NCBI GenBank assembly: GCA_964548165.1
Contig: CAZJQD010000029.1
Location: 1-47,131, forward strand
Source: CAZJQD01 sp964548165 [NCBI: uncultured bacterium]
GTDB lineage: Bacteria > UBA8481
DNA: 47,131 bases
Direction of reading: 5' to 3'
Within the stretch, counting starts at the first letter, position 1. Each line of letters opens with the position of its first letter. The notes under the pieces are model-generated. The model was not told the DNA's origin. It ran no database searches and saw only the letters and a program-made list of their open reading frames with translations. Both the position numbers and the translations under genes were made by a program. Positions 11,953-20,496 of this stretch are shown here, one piece after another.

Positions 11953-12375
11953 TCAGGCCGGGGTTCCGGCATCCTCGGAGTCGACCGGTTTACGAAATCG
12001 GGCCGGGAGTCCCAGCCAGACTTCCCCGGGAGGGATATCGCTGTTGACGAAGCCGAGGGCACCCACGACGGCGTTCTCGCCGATCGTGACGCCGGGCATG
12101 ATGACCGAGTGGCTGCCGATCTTGCAGTTGCGCCCGAGGTGGACCGTGCCACCCTTGTTGTCGATGGACGAGTAGCTCAGGATGGTGCAGCCGAATCCGA
12201 TCTTGACGCCATCTTCGATGACGACGCCATCATGAGCGTCGATCACGGTGAAGGTACCGATCTCAACGCGCTCGCCCATGCGGAAGTTTTCACGGTGGAG
12301 CACGCGCCACATCCATTGGGTGAAGCCCTCTTCGTTGAAGACCGGCTCCTTCCATATCCCTGCTCGCTCGGACAT
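11953..12375 (-). CDS. Hexapeptide-repeat (left-handed beta-helix) acyltransferase
   Basis: A 140-residue protein dominated by hexapeptide repeats (VEIGTFTVID, VVIEDGVKIGFGCTI, VHLGRNCKIGSHSVI, VTIGENAVVGA), ending IPPGEVWLGLPARF, which is the hallmark of WbbJ/Maa-type O-acetyltransferases. It probably acetylates a sugar of the surface glycan using acetyl-CoA. The ATG at 12375 has AGGAG seven bases upstream. The reading frame stays open for another 133 codons upstream, but that stretch has no hexapeptides, is Arg/Ser-rich, and overlaps the divergent glycosyltransferase start, so it is not coding. First gene of a two-gene unit with the GT-C-like protein. Confidence 0.88.
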   Translation of the reverse strand: MSERAGIWKEPVFNEEGFTQWMWRVLHRENFRMGERVEIGTFTVIDAHDGVVIEDGVKIGFGCTILSYSSIDNKGGTVHLGRNCKIGSHSVIMPGVTIGENAVVGALGFVNSDIPPGEVWLGLPARFRKPVDSEDAGTPA

Positions 12376-12586
12376 CACGAATCTCCTGACTGAGGATCGC
12401 CGGCAAGGCGTTGCGCGATCGCCGGCGCGACGCAACAACGTCCACCGACGCGCCACGATTCTATCGAGCGCGTGCGGCGCTGTAAACGCGTGCTGGAGCC
12501 GGCGTGCGTGCCGGAGATGGCGGGGGCCCCGGCATGACGGGAGTGAAACGGCTGCAATGGCTCGGGACATGATGTTGTCGCATCGG

Positions 12587-12592
12587 TACACT
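12587..12592 (+). promoter_or_regulatory. -10 box of a probable leaderless promoter (GT4 gene)
   Basis: TACACT ends 6 nt before an in-frame GTG at 12599. No SD precedes any candidate start of this gene. The spacing matches the other leaderless candidates in the window. No clear -35 box. Confidence 0.4.
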
Positions 12593-12598
12593 CGCGTC

Positions 12599-13861
12599 GT
12601 GCGCGCCGAGGAACCGGACAGAGCAATCCCCCGAGGCAACGACGCGGGAGGCCGTGCGGGGCTTGTGCTCATGTTTCTTACCCCGTCCGACCTGCAATCG
12701 CTCCGCGTGAAGGGCGTGGAGCACCTGGTGACGGAGAGGGACGAGGGCGGCTTCTTTTCGCGTGTCCTCACCATACATCCGGTGACGCGCGTGGATCGGT
12801 GCGAAGACCTGGGGCCCGTTCACAGGGTGATGGAATACGGGCCGGTGATCCTCCAGCGGTGGAGCAAAAAATTCCGGTGGCTTCGTCTCCTCCAGGCCCC
12901 CCTGGTCATCGCAAGGCTGGCCTGGGAGCTGCCGCGGGTGGCGCGCCGCGAGCGGGTGTCGCTGATCCGAGCCACCGATCCCTACCTCGTGGGGATCCTG
13001 GCCTTCTGGATTCATGTCATGACCGGCGTTCCGTACGTCATCTCCATTCACGCAGACTATGACCACCTGGACCTGCTCGATCCGCGGCGCGGTGCGCCCC
13101 GCATCCTGGGCTCACGCGTTCTCGCGGAGTCGGTGGCGCGGCTGGTCTTGCCGCGCGCCGCCCTGGTGCTGCCCATCCGCGACTCCCTCCGCGCGTTCGC
13201 CCTGCGGCGCGGCGCTCACGCGGAGTCGATGGCCCTGATACCGCACGGCATCGATCTCAGGCCCTATGCGCAACCTTCCACGACCAGCCTTCGCGCGCAA
13301 CTGGATATCGCCCCGGGCATCCCGATCATCAGTTTCGCGGGGCGATTATCCCCGGAGAACTACGTCGACGACCTGCTTGAGATCATTCTCCTCCTGGCTC
13401 GCGAACGCTCCGACTTTGTCTTCGTAGCGGCGGGTGGCGGCCCCTCGGAGGAGGCGATGCGGCGTCGCATTCCCTTGGACCTGGCGCGGCGCGTTCGGCT
13501 TGTCGGTTTCCAGGCGCAGGAGTTCATTCGCGGCTTGAGAAGCGAATCCCTGGTGTCCGTCTGCCTGATGGGCGGATTCAGCCTCATCGAGGCCTACGCA
13601 GCCGGATCCGCAGTGATTGCTTACGCGGTGGATTGGCACGGCGAGCTGGTCATCGAAGGGGAGACGGGCCACCTGGTGCCGGAACACGACATCGCTCGAG
13701 CAAAGGCCTGCCTGTCCGCCCTGCTTGACAACCCCGTGACGGCGCGTTCCATGGGTCTTGCCGGCCGATCCCTCGTTCGGGAGAGGCACGGCCTGGATCT
13801 CTCGCGGCAGAAGAAAGTGGACGCCTACTCCCGCGCACTTAGCGTACCCCGAACGGGATGA
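12599..13861 (+). CDS. Glycosyltransferase family 4
   Basis: A GT-B glycosyltransferase of about 420 residues. The N-terminal half includes a beta-strand start (MFLTPSDLQSLRVKG) and the VISIHADYDH segment. The C-terminal half has the family 4 donor-site pattern: IPHGIDLRPY, ISFAGRLSPENYVDDLLE, and SLIEAYAAGSAVIA followed by GELVIEGETGHLVP, corresponding to the EX7E region that binds the NDP-sugar. It acts on the cytoplasmic side of the membrane in surface-glycan assembly. The start is uncertain: GTG 12599 is chosen because TACACT lies 6 nt upstream; ATG 12557, 12572 and 12671 are alternatives, and 12671 would begin at the first conserved strand. It is divergent from the acyltransferase and convergent with the flippase gene. 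Confidence 0.85.
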   Translation: MRAEEPDRAIPRGNDAGGRAGLVLMFLTPSDLQSLRVKGVEHLVTERDEGGFFSRVLTIHPVTRVDRCEDLGPVHRVMEYGPVILQRWSKKFRWLRLLQAPLVIARLAWELPRVARRERVSLIRATDPYLVGILAFWIHVMTGVPYVISIHADYDHLDLLDPRRGAPRILGSRVLAESVARLVLPRAALVLPIRDSLRAFALRRGAHAESMALIPHGIDLRPYAQPSTTSLRAQLDIAPGIPIISFAGRLSPENYVDDLLEIILLLARERSDFVFVAAGGGPSEEAMRRRIPLDLARRVRLVGFQAQEFIRGLRSESLVSVCLMGGFSLIEAYAAGSAVIAYAVDWHGELVIEGETGHLVPEHDIARAKACLSALLDNPVTARSMGLAGRSLVRERHGLDLSRQKKVDAYSRALSVPRTG

Positions 13862-13916
13862 ACCAGCGCGCGCCGTAACCTGTACCCCGCGCGGAACGGA
13901 CCCCTGGAAAGGGTCT

Positions 13917-15428
13917 TCAGTCGACCTTGTGCATCCGGCTGATGGGGACGATGGCCCGCCTCAATGCGGTGCCCATCGTGGCGCGCTCCCATGGGTGGAA
14001 GAAGCCGGTTCCGAAGAAGGATGCGGTGAAGATCAGGGTAGCCAGGGCTTTCACCACCAGGCGCTCCGCGATGGAGGAGAACCCATCGGAGACAGCCAGC
14101 GTCACGATCACGAACAGCGCGCTCGACAGGAGGATCCGGGCCAGCCTGCCCCACTCGTAGTCGATGGCGTAGTTCTGCTGCGCATAGCGATACATGAGCG
14201 CGGTCATGACGAGGTTAGCGACGAGCGTGGCGGAGAGCGCGCCCATGTAGGAGAATTCCGGGATTGCCAGGACGCAGAGAACGGCGTTGAGAGCGGCTCC
14301 CAGCACGTTGACCCGGAGGAATTGAATGGATCGTCCGCGGACCGCGGGGGCGAAGGTCCAGAAGACATTCAAGCTGTAGATGATATAGCCGGCACAGACC
14401 ATGGGAACCGCCGCGGGGTGCGCCAGGTAGCGGGAGGTGGTCATGAGCAGGATGATGTCGCCTGAGAAGATCGACACGATCGCGGATGCCCAGGCGACCG
14501 CGAGCACGAGGTAGGTCAGCAGCATCCGGAAGGTACGTTCAGGCCCTGGTCCCTGCGCAATTTGAAAGCACAGCGTGCCCCAGGCGAGAGCGAACGGGGA
14601 GAGCAGGAAGACCGATACCAGCGAGCCGAATCTCACGGCGAGGTCATAGACGCCGGTTGCCGTGGCGTCACCGAGCCAGGTCAGGAGAACCCGATCGGAG
14701 GCCGTCAGGACCCAGGAGGCGAGGGCCGCGGGAATGAGCGGCGGGCAGACTCGCAGGAGTCGACGGAGCGAATCGGCGTCCAGGAACGCGCCACGCGCGA
14801 CCGGGGGCTCGGGCAGAACGTCGCGTGCGACCAGGGCCAGGACGAGGACGAGGGATGCCGACATCCCGACCAGTTCCCCGATGAGCACGCCCTCGAGCCC
14901 CATCTCCATGCTCACGGCCGCAAGGATGCCGGCCAGGGAGAGGAAAAGCTTGAGGGCCATGAGCGACGTAAACGTCCCGGCCCGGTCCTGGGAGCGCAAG
15001 TCCTGGAGGGCCATCCGGAAGATGTTCTCACCCAGGACGAGGGGGCCTATCCAGCGGAAGAGGTCGCCGCGGGACGAAGAGCCGAGGAAGAGGTGAGCGA
15101 GGGCATCCGATCCCAGCCAGGTGGCGGCAGCGATCGCCGATCCCGAGAGGAGGCTCATGAAGAATGCCGTGCGAAAGATGAGGCGTCGCTTCTCGATCGA
15201 AGGTTCCTCGTAATACGCAATGAAGAAGCCGTTCTCGAGGCCCATTTTTGCCAGCAGTCCGACGACGAGGCGCACGGATGCCATCACGGCGAGGATCCCG
15301 AAGTCCTCGACCGAGAAGGCCCGCGTATAAAGCGGCACGAGGATGATATTGAGAAGGCTCTGGGTGACGGTTCCCACGGCGTAGATCCCGGAATGGGAAA
15401 GCACCTTGACGAGGTTGGCTTTCAGCAT
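13917..15428 (-). CDS. Wzx-type polysaccharide flippase (MOP superfamily)
   Basis: A 503-residue integral membrane protein with about 14 predicted hydrophobic segments. The start, MLKANLVKVLSHSGIYAVG, and the early LVPLYTRAFSVEDFGILAV motif are typical of the oligosaccharide flippase/PST family, which moves undecaprenyl-linked oligosaccharides to the periplasmic face. The ATG at 15428 overlaps the stop of the upstream glycosyltransferase by 7 nt (ATGCTGA), indicating translational coupling. It is the last gene of the uppP-to-wzx series. A longer frame reaching 15557 is rejected because it lies within the glycosyltransferase gene and precedes the conserved N-terminus. Confidence 0.9.
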   Translation of the reverse strand: MLKANLVKVLSHSGIYAVGTVTQSLLNIILVPLYTRAFSVEDFGILAVMASVRLVVGLLAKMGLENGFFIAYYEEPSIEKRRLIFRTAFFMSLLSGSAIAAATWLGSDALAHLFLGSSSRGDLFRWIGPLVLGENIFRMALQDLRSQDRAGTFTSLMALKLFLSLAGILAAVSMEMGLEGVLIGELVGMSASLVLVLALVARDVLPEPPVARGAFLDADSLRRLLRVCPPLIPAALASWVLTASDRVLLTWLGDATATGVYDLAVRFGSLVSVFLLSPFALAWGTLCFQIAQGPGPERTFRMLLTYLVLAVAWASAIVSIFSGDIILLMTTSRYLAHPAAVPMVCAGYIIYSLNVFWTFAPAVRGRSIQFLRVNVLGAALNAVLCVLAIPEFSYMGALSATLVANLVMTALMYRYAQQNYAIDYEWGRLARILLSSALFVIVTLAVSDGFSSIAERLVVKALATLIFTASFFGTGFFHPWERATMGTALRRAIVPISRMHKVD

Positions 15429-16558
15429 GGGCTGCGTTCGCGCGCCGTGTTGGAAGCAACGGATCGGTACAGGGCCACCAGTTGATCCGCGGCCGCACTC
15501 TCGTCGGCGCGTTCCCGCACCAGTCGCAAGTTGGGTTCCCGGAACGCCTGTCTCCACCTGTCCGGGTCTGCGAGATAGCGCTCGATGACCTCCGCAAGAG
15601 CCTGGGCGTCAGGGGCGACCAGGAAACCGTTCTGCCCGTCGCGAATCCACTCCCGCAGGCTGGGCAAGTCCGTGCCGATAAACGGCGTGCCGGTCGCCAT
15701 GGACTCGAAGAGCGTCACGGGTGTGGCGTCCGTGGAGGGAATGGAGACCGCGAGATCGGCGAGACGAAAGATGGAAGGCAGCGCGACGTAGTCGATGGGG
15801 GGGAGGAGCTTCATGCGGTCGACGACGCCGAGAGCGCGTGCGCGTTCCACGCAAGCGGCCTGGTAGGCGGCGTCTGACACGTGCGTGGCAAAGAGAAACA
15901 GGGCGTTCGGGTGGGATCGGATCACGCGCGGCATGGCCTCGACAATGGTCATGATGTTGTAGCGGGGCGCCATGGCTCGAGCGCTGTAGATCACCTTCGC
16001 CTCGGCGGGGATATCGAATGCGGCGCGATCCCCAGGCCCCGGCGAAAAGCGTTCCCCATCGACGCCGAACTGCAGGAGATGGGCGTTGCGGGCCGGACAA
16101 CCGCGCCGGATGCATTGGTCGAGGAGATCCTGGGAGTCGGCGGTCACCACGGATGCCGCCCGCAACGCGTAGGACGTGATCAGAGACTTGAACCAGGATG
16201 ACGGTGCCACCACGAAGAGATCGGATCCGTAGGCCGTGAGAGCGATCGGTCGAAAACCCGTCAGGGCGGCCAGCACACCGGGCCCGGAGACGAAGTGCGC
16301 GTTGAGGATATCCGGGCGGAGGACGCGGAGGGTCTTATGGAGGAAGAGGAGCCGGACCAGGGTGCGTAGTCCCGGGATCCCCGTGACCGAACCTGGTGAG
16401 TGGATGGCGATGCCCTGGAGTTGACCGCGCACCGCATCCGGCGGCTCGTCCAGGGTCAGCAGGTGCGTCTCGGCGCCACGGTCGCGAAGTCGCCAGAGCC
16501 AGCGCCGCGCATGGATGCTCCCGGGATCCGCGAGAACGGCGACGCGCAGTGCGGTCAC
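15422..16558 (-). CDS. Glycosyltransferase family 4
   Basis: A 378-residue GT-B enzyme. It opens with LRVAVLADPGSIHARRWLWRL, a typical acceptor-domain strand and helix, includes ALTAYGSDLFV, and carries the donor-site region DATPVTLFESMATGTPFIGTDL with WIRDGQNGFLV. The expected role is transfer of a sugar from an NDP donor to a lipid-linked intermediate. It starts at GTG (16558) in a GTGA overlap with the preceding gene and overlaps the flippase by 7 nt, so the three genes are tightly coupled. Confidence 0.9.
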   Translation of the reverse strand: MTALRVAVLADPGSIHARRWLWRLRDRGAETHLLTLDEPPDAVRGQLQGIAIHSPGSVTGIPGLRTLVRLLFLHKTLRVLRPDILNAHFVSGPGVLAALTGFRPIALTAYGSDLFVVAPSSWFKSLITSYALRAASVVTADSQDLLDQCIRRGCPARNAHLLQFGVDGERFSPGPGDRAAFDIPAEAKVIYSARAMAPRYNIMTIVEAMPRVIRSHPNALFLFATHVSDAAYQAACVERARALGVVDRMKLLPPIDYVALPSIFRLADLAVSIPSTDATPVTLFESMATGTPFIGTDLPSLREWIRDGQNGFLVAPDAQALAEVIERYLADPDRWRQAFREPNLRLVRERADESAAADQLVALYRSVASNTARERSPC

Positions 16559-17895
16559 GTCAGCAGGTGATCGAGCACCGCGGCGATTTCAGGGTGTTGC
16601 CCGCCCTGGTAGGCGCCGAAGGTCGGCCAGTAGGTTGGCGAGACGTGGCAGAATGGTCCCGAGATCCCGATCCCGAGTGACCGCTCATCATCGCCGAGCG
16701 AGGCTATGACCTCGCACGTGTCATTGGCCACGAAGTATTCGCCTCCGGCGCCGAGCAGCCCGGAACCGGAACTAGCCGCGGCGGGCAGTACGTAGCGTGG
16801 CTCGGCGGCAGAGAGAATTTGGCCGATGGCATGATCCGCACGTCGCACGACCAAGCGGTCATGGCCTGGTCGCCAGGGATCCGAGGCCGGCCACGGAAAG
16901 GAGGCGCCAAAAACCTGGTCATCCTCATTGCCCCATGACGTGTCCCCGACCAGTAGTGCTTCCCCCGACAGGCCCCGTTTCCCCTTGTGTCCCACCAGGG
17001 CCAGGATATCGCCGTCGATGCGCGCCTCCTTCAACCCGATTCCCTGCATGCCCCAGAAGACGATGCGGCGGTCGGCGCGCCGGCGCTCCTGGCGGAACCA
17101 ATCGAGCCCTGCCCTGGTCATGAGCTCGGCTCCGAAAAAGAGGACAACGGGGTACTGATCCAGCGGGCAGGGACGTTTCTCCAGGTCCCGGTCGGTAAGG
17201 ACGGCAACCGATCGGCCCAGCGCGTCCAGGTGGGCAAAGAGCGGCCACGTGCTCTTGGGATCCTCGCTCCAGACCCCCTCGATGGATTCGAGCTCGTGGC
17301 TCCAGGCGCGATGCCCCCTCCACCTCGGATTCTGTTCGTAGAACCCCGAGAGATCCACGGAGGGGTGGGCGGGGAAGGCGTAGGGATAGCGGCCCGCCCG
17401 TGGCGACGCCAGGCGCGCGGCTCGAATTCGAGGTTCGAGAGCGGGCAGAACGCGCTGGGAGATCGTGAGCGCGAGATCGGTCCAGGTTCTACCGGCATCC
17501 CGGTAGAAGCCGCGATTGTGGTAGCCCCACTCCGTCCACGTGGGCCGAACAACGGCAACGGGAGCATCGGGTGCCGAGACCAGGAGCGTACAACCGACCT
17601 GGCGCCTCCCGAGCGAACCCACGAGGACGTAAGCCCCGGGCCGATCGGGCGCCGGAAACGAGAACCGAGTTCCCTGGAGCCGCGGCGTTCCGGGGACCGA
17701 GGCGAGTGCGAGCTCGCGGGTCCGGGCATTCCAGGAGACGCGCTTCAATCGCAGCGTGGATGGCCGCGGGCGAAATTCCCCCGCGATGAGCTCGCCCGGC
17801 CTGAACACGCCCCCATGAGCGCCGTACCCGTCGAGTCTCCAACCGGGTTGGCCTGCGCCGCCCCTCGTCCGCCACATTTCCACCAGGGACCTCAC
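16555..17895 (-). CDS. N,N-dimethylformamidase large-subunit-like protein
   Basis: About 446 residues without a signal peptide or membrane segment. The N-terminal 130 residues look like a beta domain. The rest resembles the DMFase beta-subunit C-terminal fold: a YPYAFPAHPSVDLSGFYE segment, a helix leading to ALGRSVAVLTDRDLEK, QYPVVLFFGAEL and IVFWGMQGIGL, the layout of the glutamine-amidotransferase-like core of that family. The assignment is by pattern and is moderate. In this locus it might deacylate or hydrolyse an amide on a glycan intermediate (inference). It starts 8 nt after the radical SAM gene; GTG 17895 is chosen for the tight spacing, ATG 17877 is the alternative. It ends in a GTGA overlap with the glycosyltransferase. 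Confidence 0.65.
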   Translation of the reverse strand: MRSLVEMWRTRGGAGQPGWRLDGYGAHGGVFRPGELIAGEFRPRPSTLRLKRVSWNARTRELALASVPGTPRLQGTRFSFPAPDRPGAYVLVGSLGRRQVGCTLLVSAPDAPVAVVRPTWTEWGYHNRGFYRDAGRTWTDLALTISQRVLPALEPRIRAARLASPRAGRYPYAFPAHPSVDLSGFYEQNPRWRGHRAWSHELESIEGVWSEDPKSTWPLFAHLDALGRSVAVLTDRDLEKRPCPLDQYPVVLFFGAELMTRAGLDWFRQERRRADRRIVFWGMQGIGLKEARIDGDILALVGHKGKRGLSGEALLVGDTSWGNEDDQVFGASFPWPASDPWRPGHDRLVVRRADHAIGQILSAAEPRYVLPAAASSGSGLLGAGGEYFVANDTCEVIASLGDDERSLGIGISGPFCHVSPTYWPTFGAYQGGQHPEIAAVLDHLLT

Positions 17896-17903
17896 GGGGT
17901 CGT

Positions 17904-19406
17904 TCAGCCTTGTTTCATGACGCGCTTGGTGATCCAGGCCCACGCGTAGATATCGATCGGACAGGAGTACCACTGGTATCGCCATCGATACGCAAAGAGG
18001 GTCGCGAACGCGCGCTTGACGAACGCGCCGATCCCGCGGGGCTTGAAGAGCGCGCCAAACAGCTCCCGAAATCCCGGATCGGCCGCCCGCCACCGGGAGA
18101 CGATCGCGAGTCTCTGGATGAAATCGACGTGATCGGCGGGAAGCCACGCCATCGTCCGGCGTTCATTCAGGATGAAGGTTCCCCAGTCGCGGAATGTCAC
18201 CGGATCCCGAAACCCCAGCCGCGTCACCTCGTCATGCAGTTCGCTCCCTGGGTAGGGAGCGTAGGTGTTGATTCCTCCCATGATGTAGTGGCGACGCGGG
18301 TAGCGGCTCTCGAGGCCAGCCACGAGATCGACTGTCTTCTGCACGTCCTCGCGGGTCTCGGTGGGAAACCCCGTCATGAAGTTCATCGTCGTCTGGATGC
18401 CGTGGCGGCTGAGCCGTTCCACTGTATCCGCGATCTGCCCGGGCGTGATCCTCTTGCTCATGTATTCCAGGATTCTGGGCGATCCGGATTCGGCGCCGAC
18501 ATAGATATCGTTGCAGCCCGAGCGCTTCATGAGGGCGAGGTAGTCCTCGGAGAATTTCATCGCGATATTGGCCCGGCAGGACGCGGTCCAGCGGAATTTC
18601 GTTCCATGTTCCACGAGCCCGCGCATGATTCCCTCGCAACGTCCCAGGTCGATGAAGAAGAGGTCATCGACGAACTCGACCCGCGACGGGTGGTAGAGGC
18701 GATCGATCTCGATGAGCTCCTGGACGACCTTCTCGACGCTTTTCTGCCTCGTCTCCCGGGAATGAAACGCGATGACATCGCAGAACTTGCAGTCGAAGGG
18801 GCACCCCCGGGCCGACTGGTACAGGAAGTCGTTGTCGAAATCCACGAGGTCAGGGCTCACGAGGTGGTAGGGCAAGGGCGATATCACGGTATCGAAGTCG
18901 ATATAGGCGCGGTCGGGATTGTGGTGAATGTGGCCGCCTTGCTTGAACGAGAGGCCCTCGATGGAGTCCAGCGGCTGGCCCGTGTTCAGGGCCCGGGCCA
19001 GGGCCACCACCGTGATCTCTCCCTCGCCGCGCACGATGATGTCCACGAGGTCGCTGGTGCTGAGCGTCTGGTCGGCCGTCAGCGTCGGGTGAACACCGCC
19101 CCAGACGAGAGGCACGGACGGCGCCTTGCGGCGAATCTCGGAGCAGAGGTCGAGCCCGTACACGATGGGGTTCCCGGTCAGGCTCGAGAGTCCTACAAAG
19201 AGGTACTCCTCGAAATCGCGGTCCAGGAACCTGTCCTTGTCCTGGACCCGTTGGTCGAATATCTCGACGTCGAAACCGGATGCCAGGAGTGGAGCGGCGA
19301 TGGCGATGAGGGAGAGCGGCATGCTCGGCTTGTAACCGCCGCCCACGTATTTCCCGGGGAAGACCAGGAGAATCCTACGCGTCTTTCGGCTCGCCCACGC
19401 GTTCAT
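17904..19406 (-). CDS. B12-binding-domain radical SAM protein
   Basis: A 500-residue enzyme. Residues about 10-160 form a cobalamin-binding Rossmann-like domain (LLVFPGKYVGGGYKPSMPLSL, LVWGGVHPT). The radical SAM core begins about residue 195 with CPFDCKFC, giving the CX3CX2C cluster at C202, C206 and C209, and includes YVGAESGSPRILE and MNFMTGFPTET. Relatives include B12-dependent methyltransferases and related C-C or C-P bond-forming enzymes; the substrate cannot be told. The ATG overlaps the upstream radical SAM stop as ATGA, so the two are coupled. With uppP, glycosyltransferases and a flippase in the same run, modification of a lipid or sugar precursor of the surface glycan is a reasonable guess. 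Confidence 0.88.
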   Translation of the reverse strand: MNAWASRKTRRILLVFPGKYVGGGYKPSMPLSLIAIAAPLLASGFDVEIFDQRVQDKDRFLDRDFEEYLFVGLSSLTGNPIVYGLDLCSEIRRKAPSVPLVWGGVHPTLTADQTLSTSDLVDIIVRGEGEITVVALARALNTGQPLDSIEGLSFKQGGHIHHNPDRAYIDFDTVISPLPYHLVSPDLVDFDNDFLYQSARGCPFDCKFCDVIAFHSRETRQKSVEKVVQELIEIDRLYHPSRVEFVDDLFFIDLGRCEGIMRGLVEHGTKFRWTASCRANIAMKFSEDYLALMKRSGCNDIYVGAESGSPRILEYMSKRITPGQIADTVERLSRHGIQTTMNFMTGFPTETREDVQKTVDLVAGLESRYPRRHYIMGGINTYAPYPGSELHDEVTRLGFRDPVTFRDWGTFILNERRTMAWLPADHVDFIQRLAIVSRWRAADPGFRELFGALFKPRGIGAFVKRAFATLFAYRWRYQWYSCPIDIYAWAWITKRVMKQG

Positions 19407-20470
19407 CGAATCGTGCTCACGCCGTAGCCGGAGCAGAGGCGGCAGATCGGGATCGAGGCCTGATCCCGGAGGAGGCGGGCCCGGAACTCGCGAAAGCGAG
19501 GGCCGTTCCAGAGGGAGATGAAATCTTCCTGAAGGACGTTGCCCATGACCTGCGAGCCCTTGGGATCGCGACAGCACGGAACGACATCGCCATTAACCAG
19601 GATGGCAACGGAATAGTAAATCCAGGGACAGATGTTCGGTAACGTCGTTCGCGGCCTGAGCTCGCCCCGTTCGAAGGCCTCGGGCTCGTAGACCCAATGC
19701 CGCCGGTCGGTGGGAAGGAGATCGTGAGCCTGGTCCATCGTACGGACGACGGGATCCACGATCGTGGCCGCATCGACGCCCCACTCCTCCGCGCGCTTCC
19801 TGAACTCGCCGACTTCGTGCTCGTTGTGCTTCATGAGGATAAAGCCGCATCGCACCTGCAAGGAGGAACCGCTCTCGCGCTTGATCCGAACGGTCTCCCG
19901 AAGGTTGTCGATCACCCGATCCAGCCGGCTGTTGACGCGATAGACCTCGTGGGTCGCCTGGTGGAGCCCGCCGATCTGAAAATTCACCTCGTCGAGTCCG
20001 GACGCCACGAGCTTACCGGGTATCACCGCGTCCCCGTTTGTGCAGGTCGTGACGAAGGGAATGCCCGCGTCCTTGGCGTAGCGGATCATGTCGTAGGCGT
20101 AGCGGTTCAAGAAGGGTTCGCCCATGAAGTAGAACATCAGGGTGTTCGTGTGGAGACCGACGCGATCGATGATGGCACGGAAGTCATCGATCGCCATGTG
20201 GTTCTGCTTGCGTCCCAGCATACCCGCGCCGGTCTCGCAGACCGGGCACTCCAGGTTGCAGAGATTGGTCGGCTCAATCGTCACATTCATGGGTCGGCCC
20301 GCGATCGATGGGGCAAGAGTAAGCAGAGAACCCGTTGAGCGAAGGTGATCGGCGGATCCTCGTCGACCCGCCAGGAGGCCCGTCAACCCGCGCGCGAGGG
20401 CCTGCAGGCCAGCGGCAACCACGTATGCGGTCCTGGTGCTCTTGAGAGAGCCCATGAGTTTGCCGGACAT
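19403..20470 (-). CDS. Radical SAM/SPASM domain protein
   Basis: A 355-residue protein. The radical SAM cluster motif CNLECPVC gives C71, C75 and C78, preceded by MNVTIEPTN. The C-terminal SPASM region holds further cysteines: CPWIYYSVAILVNGDVVPCC and CRLCSGYG, which would bind one or two auxiliary [4Fe-4S] clusters as in dehydrogenases, epimerases and peptide-modifying enzymes. No precursor peptide gene is visible nearby, so a sugar or lipid substrate is more likely (inference). ATG 20470 follows uppP by 26 nt. TAGGAT ends 6 nt before the ATG; the AGGA within it could also act as an SD, so either an internal leaderless promoter or readthrough from uppP is possible. Confidence 0.88.
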   Translation of the reverse strand: MSGKLMGSLKSTRTAYVVAAGLQALARGLTGLLAGRRGSADHLRSTGSLLTLAPSIAGRPMNVTIEPTNLCNLECPVCETGAGMLGRKQNHMAIDDFRAIIDRVGLHTNTLMFYFMGEPFLNRYAYDMIRYAKDAGIPFVTTCTNGDAVIPGKLVASGLDEVNFQIGGLHQATHEVYRVNSRLDRVIDNLRETVRIKRESGSSLQVRCGFILMKHNEHEVGEFRKRAEEWGVDAATIVDPVVRTMDQAHDLLPTDRRHWVYEPEAFERGELRPRTTLPNICPWIYYSVAILVNGDVVPCCRDPKGSQVMGNVLQEDFISLWNGPRFREFRARLLRDQASIPICRLCSGYGVSTIR

Positions 20471-20476
20471 AGCGAG

Positions 20477-20482
20477 ATCCTA
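20477..20482 (-). promoter_or_regulatory. -10 box upstream of the radical SAM/SPASM gene
   Basis: Minus-strand TAGGAT ends 6 nt before the ATG at 20470, identical in sequence and distance to the box before the GH144-like gene. GTGCCA lies 17 nt upstream as a moderate -35 box. It would give the glycan operon its own leaderless promoter at the end of uppP. Confidence 0.45.
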
Positions 20483-20496
20483 CCCGCTTTTCGCAC

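Noticed and set aside
12376-12774. N-terminal extension of the hexapeptide acyltransferase
   Set aside because: The extension has no repeat character, overlaps the divergent glycosyltransferase, and ATG 12375 has a good SD.
13899-13915. Terminator between the convergent glycosyltransferase and flippase genes
   Set aside because: The GACCC/GGGTC stem is only 5 bp and has no T-tract in either direction.
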